This document shows positions 57,779 through 64,000 of a stretch of DNA of 64,000 bases, one piece after another. Source of the DNA: Bacteroidota bacterium (lineage in GTDB: Bacteria > Bacteroidota > Bacteroidia > Bacteroidales > JAAUTT01); assembly GCA_030706405.1 (NCBI GenBank), contig JAUZOO010000006.1:248001-312000 (forward strand), given 5' to 3'. Position 1 is the first letter of the stretch. Every line of letters begins with the position of its first letter. The position numbers were made by a program, and so were the translations under genes. The notes under the pieces were generated by a model. It saw nothing but the letters and a program-made list of their open reading frames with translations, did not search any database and was not told where the DNA came from.

Positions 57779-58768
57779 ATGAAATATTCTTTTTTAAAAC
57801 GACAATTACTCACGCTTAGTGTAGTTGCAATATCTACAAGTCTGTTTGCTCAAAAACAAAATATCATTCATCCCTGCGAAGTCTGGCCCGACGAAGATGG
57901 TAACCACATACAGGCACATGGCGGAGGTATTATCAAAATAAATAAAACCTATTATTGGTATGGCGAACAACGCGCAAAAGATTTAGATCCTCAATATCGT
58001 TATGTAAGTTGTTATTCGTCCAACGATTTGACAAACTGGAAATTTCGTGGTAATGTAATTAAAATGTTACCTCCTGACTCCCTGTCTCAAGGCTGGGTAT
58101 TGGAACGTCCAAAAGTTTACTACAATGTCAGAACAAAAAAGTATGTTATGTATTTTCACATTGACGATAAGGGATACAAGGTAGCCCAAGTGGGTATTGC
58201 TGTATGCGATAAACCCGATGGTGAATTTAAATTTGTGAAAAGATTTCGCCCGCTGGGGCACGAAAGTCGGGATATTGGCCAGTTTATCGACGATGACGGC
58301 ACGGCTTACTTAGTGTTTGAGGATCGCCCATATGGTTTTCGTATTGCCAGACTATCGGGCGATTACATGAATGTTGAAAAGGAAATGGCTCTTGTAAAAG
58401 CTCATATGGAAGGCGGAGCCATTGTGCATTACAACGGGCTGTATTATTCGATAGGCTCCGCCCTGACCGGATGGCGGGCCAATCCCAATAAATACTCAAC
58501 AGCACCTTCGCTCGAAGGTCCTTGGACGGAATTTAAAGATATTGCCCCTGCCGAAACCAATACCTATGGCTCGCAATCGACCATGCTTATAAAGGTTGTT
58601 GGTACTAAAAAAACCACGGTCATTTTTATGGGCGATATATGGAAGCCTAAAACACAGTGGGATTCCCGTTACTTATGGATGCCTTTGGAAATAGGCGATG
58701 GAAAATTATGGTTACCTAAACCTCAACCCTGGAAATTAAATATTAAAACCGGGAAAACTACATTTTAG
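57779..58768 (+). CDS. GH43 subfamily 24-like exo-beta-1,3-galactanase
   Basis: A 329-aa exported five-bladed propeller. Motifs: IQAHGGGIIKINKTYYWYGE near residue 43, VLERPKVYYN with E109, HMEGGAIVHYNGLYYSIGS with E211, and YGSQSTML with Q266. GH43_24 enzymes lack the usual Asp base and use a Glu as acid and a Gln as base; the E211/Q266 spacing of 55 residues fits that pattern. They release galactose from beta-1,3-galactan, bypassing beta-1,6 branches, so this gene points to type II arabinogalactan as part of the target. No CBM13 is attached. Last gene of the enzyme operon. Confidence 0.85.
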   Translation: MKYSFLKRQLLTLSVVAISTSLFAQKQNIIHPCEVWPDEDGNHIQAHGGGIIKINKTYYWYGEQRAKDLDPQYRYVSCYSSNDLTNWKFRGNVIKMLPPDSLSQGWVLERPKVYYNVRTKKYVMYFHIDDKGYKVAQVGIAVCDKPDGEFKFVKRFRPLGHESRDIGQFIDDDGTAYLVFEDRPYGFRIARLSGDYMNVEKEMALVKAHMEGGAIVHYNGLYYSIGSALTGWRANPNKYSTAPSLEGPWTEFKDIAPAETNTYGSQSTMLIKVVGTKKTTVIFMGDIWKPKTQWDSRYLWMPLEIGDGKLWLPKPQPWKLNIKTGKTTF

Positions 58769-58984
58769 ATAAACGAAGTCTTGGAAATAAGCTATCTGTA
58801 TAAGTTTTTTCAATATATTGAAAGCAAGGTTCTTAGCTTGTTTATTAGCTTTAAATGTCGGGGTCTTTTAATTTTCCGACACGTAATACGTCTCAATGCA
58901 GCCTTTGATACTTCCCAATGTAAGCGAAGTCTAAAACAATATTATGATTAATATTGCCAGCATTTTGAATTTAACTCTGCTTTT

Positions 58985-60049
58985 ATGAACCAACGAAAAC
59001 TATTATTGCAGCTTTTACCCGGATTTATTCCATTGTTCGCATTTATCATTGCTGATGAATTTTTTGGAACTACAATCGGTTTAATTATAGCTATTGCCTC
59101 TGGTGTCGTTGAATTAACCTGGTATTGGATCAAGGACCGGAAATTCGATAAATTTATTTTACTGGATACTTTACTCATCATTATTCTTGGACTGGTTTCT
59201 ATTATCCTTGAAAATGAGGTGTTTTTTAAAATAAAACCAGCATTGATAGGTGTTCTAATGTGTGCAATTCTAGGGGTTTCAGTATTCTCTCCAAACAATC
59301 TCCTTCTGAATATGTCAAAACGATATATGAAGGGGATGAAACTGAATGATTTGCAATACCGGCAGTTTCGTAAAAACATGAAAGTTATGTTCTGGCTGTT
59401 TTTAAGCTACACCGCCCTGGTGTTTTATTCCGTGTGGTTTATGAGTAAAGAAGCTTGGGCATTCATTAGCGGAGGCCTGTTTTACATATTATTTGGAGCC
59501 TATTTTCTTTTTGAAGTCATAAAAAACCGGCTTTTGCAAAGGAAACAAATGAAAGAGGAATGGCTGCCTTTGGTAAACGAGAACGGTGAAATTATTGGGA
59601 AAGCCCCCCGCAGCATTTGTCATTCTGATAAAAACCTGCTGCATCCTGTAGTGCATTTACATGTATTTAATAGTAAAGGTGAAATATATCTGCAAAAACG
59701 TCCCATGCACAAAATTCAACCCGGGAAATGGGATACTGCCGTAGGTGGGCATGTCGCCTTTGGCGAAGATATAGAAACCGGCTTAAAACGCGAGGCCTTG
59801 GAAGAACTTGGCATCGCGGATTTCAATCCCCAATTGGTAGCCAATTATATTTGGGAGTCGGATATAGAACGGGAATTGGTATTTTGTTTTATCGCGAATT
59901 ATAATGGGGCTATTACAATAAATAATGAGGAATTATCCGATGGGAAATTTTGGTCATACCCGGAAATAAATAGTTTCCTCGGTAAAGAAATTTTTACTCC
60001 AAATTTTGAAGAGGAATACCGTAAGATACTGTCAAAACAAAAAAGCTAA
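58985..60049 (+). CDS. YciB/septation-protein-A-like membrane domain fused to a NUDIX hydrolase
   Basis: A 354-aa two-part protein. Residues 1-185 have five or six hydrophobic helices (LLPGFIPLFAFIIADEFFG, LIIAIASGVVELTWYWIKD, KIKPALIGVLMCAILGVSVF) resembling intracellular septation protein A (YciB). Residues 195-354 are a NUDIX domain of the isopentenyl-isomerase/YfcD-like type, with LVNENGEIIGKAPRS and a complete Nudix box, GGHVAFGEDIETG then LKREALEELGI. The two parts sit in one uninterrupted frame. NUDIX enzymes hydrolyse nucleoside diphosphate derivatives; the substrate cannot be read. It stands 216 bp from the PUL and is not an obvious part of it. Confidence 0.8.
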   Translation: MNQRKLLLQLLPGFIPLFAFIIADEFFGTTIGLIIAIASGVVELTWYWIKDRKFDKFILLDTLLIIILGLVSIILENEVFFKIKPALIGVLMCAILGVSVFSPNNLLLNMSKRYMKGMKLNDLQYRQFRKNMKVMFWLFLSYTALVFYSVWFMSKEAWAFISGGLFYILFGAYFLFEVIKNRLLQRKQMKEEWLPLVNENGEIIGKAPRSICHSDKNLLHPVVHLHVFNSKGEIYLQKRPMHKIQPGKWDTAVGGHVAFGEDIETGLKREALEELGIADFNPQLVANYIWESDIERELVFCFIANYNGAITINNEELSDGKFWSYPEINSFLGKEIFTPNFEEEYRKILSKQKS

Positions 60050-60114
60050 TTAGGTCAACCTCAAAGGTTGTATCAATATAACACATCTTTTAACAACCTT
60101 TAACGTTCATTACA

Positions 60115-60144
60115 TTTCGTTAACATTACTTTACACTATGTTTG
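60115..60144 (+). promoter_or_regulatory. Candidate promoter upstream of element C
   Basis: TATGTTTG (60137-60144) matches the Bacteroidetes -7 consensus TAnnTTTG exactly; TTTCG (60115-60119) is 17-18 bases before it and is a fair -33 box. Transcription from about 60150 would reach the hairpin and T-run at 60251-60281, giving an RNA of about 130 nt. Confidence 0.45.
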
Positions 60145-60161
60145 TATCATCAAAACGTCCA

Positions 60162-60218
60162 CTATTGGACATCAAAAAAAGACAATAAAAAGACAAGCAT
60201 AGTTAGTAGTTTTTTCAT
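60162..60218 (-). pseudogene. Possible remnant of a signal-peptide-bearing gene
   Basis: On the minus strand an ATG at 60218 opens MKKLLTMLVFLLSFFDVQ and then stops at TAG (60162-60164). Such a Lys-Leu-rich start is typical of exported proteins, but no body follows. It may be a gene remnant or coincidence, since the AT-rich plus strand favours such codons. Confidence 0.2.
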
Positions 60219-60230
60219 ATTTAGGTTTGA

Positions 60231-60281
60231 TTGGTTAGTAATAGTTTAACGCCGGGCTGTAGTGATGCACCCCGGTTTTTT
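60231..60281 (+). ncRNA. Structured intergenic element, copy C, with terminator-like end
   Basis: TTGGTTAGTAATAGTTTAAC (60231-60250) resembles the flank of copy A, TTGTTAGTAAGTAGTTAAAC. The hairpin is GCCGGG/CCCGGT (60251-60256 and 60271-60276; outer pair G-T) with loop CTGTAGTGATGCAC, followed by TTTTTT. The loop shares CTG..G.GAT with copies A and B. Here the element looks like a full intrinsic terminator. Confidence 0.5.
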
Positions 60282-60860
60282 GTTATAATTAATGTTAAGC
60301 ATTCCACTATACTGTTGATTATAAAATGTACATGGATTAATAAGAGACAGATAGAGCTGAATTCATTTCATAGTGTTTTGTTCTACCTGTCCCTACGTTT
60401 TTATACCTTCTCAAAATTTAGGTATGCCAATATGCCTCATACAAGGTATTTATAACCTTGTCAACGAGTTGCACCTTTGTAGCATAGCAGACAATCAACG
60501 ATTTAAATATTTGAGCTATGCATGTGAGGATAGCGAACTATCTGTATTTTTTATTCGAGTTATTTTTTATTGCAGAACCAGAAACCGGCATGTTACCCTT
60601 TTCTTTTATTTCGAAGGTGCGAATGCGCATTGTTGCCCTTAGATATGAAAAGGTTTTTTTAAATAAATCAATAAGAACAGCAGCTTATTCTGATTTTTAG
60701 ACAATACGATTGTTTCCCGAGGTAAAGCTATTCGCTGATGCTTTTTACCGCCCCCCTAATGTAAAATGGAGGATATATTCATTCCAATTCTACAATGAAT
60801 TCGGACATATGAATCTGTCAAGCTTAGAAATTGAATAGAGTTTTTACGGATTTTGTTGTA

Positions 60861-60895
60861 TTTCACACCATGGATTAATTGCCTATGGTGTGAAA
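60861..60895. other. Perfect 11-bp inverted repeat
   Basis: TTTCACACCAT (60861-60871) and ATGGTGTGAAA (60885-60895) form an 11-bp stem with a 13-nt loop. No gene ends nearby, and there is no long T-run on either side. It may end an unseen transcript or be a protein-binding palindrome. Confidence 0.45.
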
Positions 60896-61430
60896 ATATA
60901 TGTAAAAGAACTTTATAATATTTTATTCAATTATAATATCTAATCTACATAGATTTTATCTTAAATTTTTTAATTCAAATACCGATAGGTTTCAGAATGA
61001 ATTCTGTTATGATCCCAAGGGAGGGCTTTAAGAAATTCAATTGCTACGCATTTAATAAGATGTAAATTTAATAAGCTTTTTTTCAGATATATACATGGTT
61101 TAAATTTTCTAATACGTAATTGGGGCCAGATCATTTTCAACCTAAAATGATAGAATTTTAAAGATTTTAGTCTGTATTTTCAAGAAGCAAGAGGCAAATT
61201 GAATATAGTTTTGTATACGATCTTAATAAATATAAAATAGCGAGAGTACATGTAAGAAATTAATAGAATTCTCACATCGATTACTATCGTTAACCGGATT
61301 CGGAAGTAAAATACAACGGAAATTTACAAATAATCACACTTCAACATGTTTACAAACAATTATTTACACATTAACTAAGGATGTCAAAAAACAAAATGAA
61401 TTGACTACTAATTAACTAAACAATTAAATT

Positions 61431-64000
61431 ATGAAAAAAAAACACAAGGTCTGGGATTTAAAAAATCCTGAGTTTAAGGCAGCCTATGCTTTAAAGTTTG
61501 CTATCGTGCTTTTAGGGCTTGCACTTACGGTGCAGGCATGGGCATTGCCAGGTTTGAGGCAACAGCCGCCTAAGCACAAACTCTCCGGGCAGGTAACAGC
61601 TGCATCGGATAATAGTTCTATACCGGGAGTAAACATCAAGGTTAAAGGAACGAAAAACGGGACGATAAGTGATACTGATGGCCGGTTTGTCTTGGAAGTT
61701 TCAGACAACGATATACTTGTTGTGTCGTTTGTGGGTTATAAAACTCAGGAAGTAAGTGTTGCCGGGAAAAGTAGCGTCGACGTAAAGCTGTCTGAAGATG
61801 TTTCTAAACTCGATGAGGTTGTTGTTGTTGGATATGGTACAACAAAACGAAAAGATGTTACCGGTGCTATATCTTCAGTTACGGGTGATGATATTCGTAA
61901 AACAAGCCCGACTACTCTTGATCAGGCCCTGCAGGGAAAAGTAGCCGGACTGATTGTAAACCAGATTTCAGGACAACCTGGAGGTGATGTTGCCATGCAA
62001 GTCCGTGGGATAACTTCATTTGGCGGCGGCAAGCCGTTGTATGTGTTGGATGGTGTTCAAATTGAGGATATTGCTTCTATTTCGGCGCAAAACGGATCTA
62101 CTCAAATCGGTTCCAACCCTTTAGCGGGTATAAACCCTTCCGAAATAGAATCGATTGACGTGTTAAAAGACGCATCTTCTACTGCCATTTATGGTGCAAA
62201 GGGTACCAATGGCGTCATTATTATTACCACCAAAAGAGGCAAGGTTGCTGCTCCTAAGATTTCCTACGATTATTATACTGGTTTCCAGCAGATAGCCAAG
62301 AAACTACCGGTTATGGATTTACGGGAATATGCAACTTTTACAAACGAAAGGAACACCGGTATAGGTTGGGGTTGGGATGTCCGCCCTGAGTTTGCCAATC
62401 CACAATATTTAGGCAAGGGTACCGACTGGCAGAATGAATTATTCAGAAATGCTCCTATGACCAGTCACACCCTCTCTGTAACGGGTGGTGATACCCGGAC
62501 ACAATATTTCCTGTCAGGTACCTATTTCCACCAGGAAGGTATTGCTTTAGGCTCTGATTTTACCAGAATGTCAGTACGCCTGAACCTTGATAATAAAACC
62601 ACCGATTGGTTAAAAATCGGCACCAGTATTCAGCTTGTAAATATTGATGAAAATCTAAATTCTACCAATTCAAACGTTATTCGTGATGCGCTTAGTCAAA
62701 CCCCCAACGTTCCCGTAAGGAATAGTGACGGCAGCTATGGTGGCCAGTATAATCCTGCCGGCTATATTCAGCAAACGGTAAATCCTGCTGCGATGGCTAC
62801 TATTAATAAAGCAGATGGAAACAGGAAGCAGCTTTTCAGCAATCTCTATGCCGAGGTTACCTTTGCCAAAGGCCTGGTGCTGAGAAATGAAGTAGCAGCA
62901 AATTATTCGATGGCTAATGAAGATCGTTTTAACCCAAGTTATGTGCTAGGTACAGTCAAAAATACCACCAATTCTGCCACCAATATTTTTTCTCAGGACT
63001 TATATACTTCTATAAACAACTACCTTACATTTACCCGTTTTTTTGCAAATAAATTCAATTTGAATGTAATGGCGGGCCATGAGGCAGTATTAGATAAATC
63101 TTCGAATGCATCCGCATATCGTTCACATTTCCCTTCGAACAACGTACAGGTAATCAGCGCAGGCGACGCTACTACGGCTACAAACAGCGGGAGCAAAGGC
63201 CAGAGTGCAAGGGAGGCGTATTTCGGACGTTTAAATTTCACGATTAATGATAAATACCTGCTTACCGGTAACATTCGTAAAGACGGCGACGCTAAATTTT
63301 CAATAGAAAACAAATGGGTAATGTCTTACTCAGGTGCTTTTGCCTGGAAATTGAACAACGAGCAGTTTTTGAAAAACGTGAAAGCTGTTAATGAACTGAA
63401 GCTACGGTTTGGCTATGGCTTGACGAACAACCCTGCAGGAAGGGACTATGCTTATGCTTCTACATTCCAAACAGTCGCTACCGGTTTAACCGGTATTGCA
63501 CAGTATCAAACAAATATTGGAAACCCTAATTTGCAATGGGAGCAAACAAAGAATGTAAACATTGGCCTTGACGGGACATTTTTGGACTGGCGTATTAACT
63601 TCTCTGTCGATTTTTATGATAAGAGAACAGATAAACTTGCCATGCAAGTTTCGTTGCCTATGTATTCAGGAACAGCTATGGTCTGGTCTCCCGGAACCTT
63701 GGATGCACCATGGGCAAATGTGGGATCTATGGATAACAAGGGTTTTGACTTTAGAGTAAGTACCACAAATATCAAAGGAAAAAGCTTTACCTGGAAAACA
63801 GACTTTACTTTTTCACGGAACGTCAATAAGGTGTTAAAACTCAATGCCGACGGGGCTCCAATCATAGGATATCCTGCAAGTAAAACAATCGTAGGTGGGT
63901 CATTGGGCCAATTTTACGGATATCAGGTGCTAGGAGTTTATGCAAAACCATCTGATTTTTTGGGTGACCCGGCTAAAGGCATTGCGCCTGCTGCCAGACC
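61431..64000 (+). CDS. SusC-like TonB-dependent receptor (third), N-terminal part
   Basis: Open from ATG 61431 to the window edge (856 codons seen), so the end is missing. Order: extended N-region and signal peptide (MKKKHKVWDLKNPEFKAAYA, cleavage near QAWA), CarboxypepD_reg-like domain (HKLSGQVTAASDNSSIPGVN), canonical linker DEVVVVGYGTTKRKDVTGAI, plug (QVRGITSFGGGKPLYVLDGV, then IDVLKDASSTAIYGAKGTNG) and most of the barrel. It starts a separate operon, probably another PUL, since 1.4 kb of gene-free DNA and the NUDIX gene divide it from the first locus. Its sequence is not closely similar to the two other SusC proteins here. Confidence 0.93.
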   Translation, partial: MKKKHKVWDLKNPEFKAAYALKFAIVLLGLALTVQAWALPGLRQQPPKHKLSGQVTAASDNSSIPGVNIKVKGTKNGTISDTDGRFVLEVSDNDILVVSFVGYKTQEVSVAGKSSVDVKLSEDVSKLDEVVVVGYGTTKRKDVTGAISSVTGDDIRKTSPTTLDQALQGKVAGLIVNQISGQPGGDVAMQVRGITSFGGGKPLYVLDGVQIEDIASISAQNGSTQIGSNPLAGINPSEIESIDVLKDASSTAIYGAKGTNGVIIITTKRGKVAAPKISYDYYTGFQQIAKKLPVMDLREYATFTNERNTGIGWGWDVRPEFANPQYLGKGTDWQNELFRNAPMTSHTLSVTGGDTRTQYFLSGTYFHQEGIALGSDFTRMSVRLNLDNKTTDWLKIGTSIQLVNIDENLNSTNSNVIRDALSQTPNVPVRNSDGSYGGQYNPAGYIQQTVNPAAMATINKADGNRKQLFSNLYAEVTFAKGLVLRNEVAANYSMANEDRFNPSYVLGTVKNTTNSATNIFSQDLYTSINNYLTFTRFFANKFNLNVMAGHEAVLDKSSNASAYRSHFPSNNVQVISAGDATTATNSGSKGQSAREAYFGRLNFTINDKYLLTGNIRKDGDAKFSIENKWVMSYSGAFAWKLNNEQFLKNVKAVNELKLRFGYGLTNNPAGRDYAYASTFQTVATGLTGIAQYQTNIGNPNLQWEQTKNVNIGLDGTFLDWRINFSVDFYDKRTDKLAMQVSLPMYSGTAMVWSPGTLDAPWANVGSMDNKGFDFRVSTTNIKGKSFTWKTDFTFSRNVNKVLKLNADGAPIIGYPASKTIVGGSLGQFYGYQVLGVYAKPSDFLGDPAKGIAPAAR

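Larger units (their letters stand above)
60050..61430. other. 1.4-kb AT-rich interval without a convincing gene
   Basis: Contains a candidate promoter (60115-60144), element copy C (60231-60281), a relic-like minus-strand signal peptide start (60162-60218), a perfect hairpin at 60861-60895 and a smaller one, ATCATTTT-caacct-AAAATGAT, at 61130-61151. Open frames of 60-90 codons between 60231 and 60700 overlap each other and lack protein-like composition. The last 150 bp probably carry the promoter and leader of the susC at 61431. Confidence 0.5.

Noticed and set aside
58856-58881. TGTCGG..CCGACA hairpin after the exo-galactanase gene as a terminator
   Set aside because: The stem is only 6 bp, the loop is 14 nt and no T-run follows on the plus strand; evidence too weak.
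60231-60700. Overlapping plus-strand frames of 60-90 codons
   Set aside because: They overlap one another in different frames, are rich in Phe/Leu/Ile from AT-rich DNA, and one runs straight through the hairpin of element C. No motif or credible start.

Overview
The window reads as chromosomal DNA of a Bacteroidetes bacterium, most likely an environmental member of the Bacteroidales/Marinilabiliales type. The support is AT-rich intergenic DNA with few Shine-Dalgarno sites, SusC/SusD outer-membrane pairs, a one-protein hybrid two-component regulator (HTCS), candidate promoters with the Bacteroidetes -7 box TAnnTTTG, and a giant protein with a type IX secretion (T9SS) tail. No rRNA, tRNA, CRISPR array, transposase or phage gene was recognised.

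Layout. Bases 1-7550 are housekeeping: the end of a TerC-family membrane gene, a minus-strand operon (DUF4293 membrane protein, FecCD permease, FecE ATPase), a transglutaminase-like protein, an outer-membrane barrel, a small DUF6155-like protein and peptidase T. Bases 7588-58768 form one large polysaccharide utilisation locus (PUL). Its left arm is a minus-strand operon for homogalacturonan: GH105, PL22 oligogalacturonate lyase, PL10 pectate lyase and a DUF5060/DUF4038 glycosidase. Facing it are a 719-aa unclassified (alpha/alpha)6-like enzyme and the HTCS. To the right come two tandem SusC/SusD pairs, a CHRD-like lipoprotein, a 2725-aa multidomain lyase-like T9SS protein, a 61-aa peptide, and then a run of enzymes: a three-propeller GH43 fusion, GH2, GH127/146-like, a second GH2, GH95, a GH28/GH49-type beta-helix, a second alginate-lyase-family protein, GH97 and a GH43_24-like exo-beta-1,3-galactanase. 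A YciB-NUDIX fusion follows, then about 1.4 kb without a convincing gene, and the start of a third SusC that continues past the window.

How it fits together (inference). Surface enzymes, including the T9SS giant, would cut a branched pectic or arabinogalactan-type polymer. The SusC/D pairs import oligosaccharides, and periplasmic GH43, GH2, GH127, GH95, GH97, GH105 and PL22 enzymes remove arabinose, galactose, fucose or L-galactose, alpha-galactose and unsaturated uronic acid. The HTCS senses a product and activates the locus. A pair of 15-bp direct repeats with 21-bp period before susC1, and related inverted half-sites in the divergent promoter of the left arm, are candidate HTCS operators.

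The most unusual non-coding signal is a hairpin element present three times (about 30307, 39006 and 60231). Loop and upstream sequence are conserved while the stem shows compensatory base changes. It matches no RNA family I recognise.
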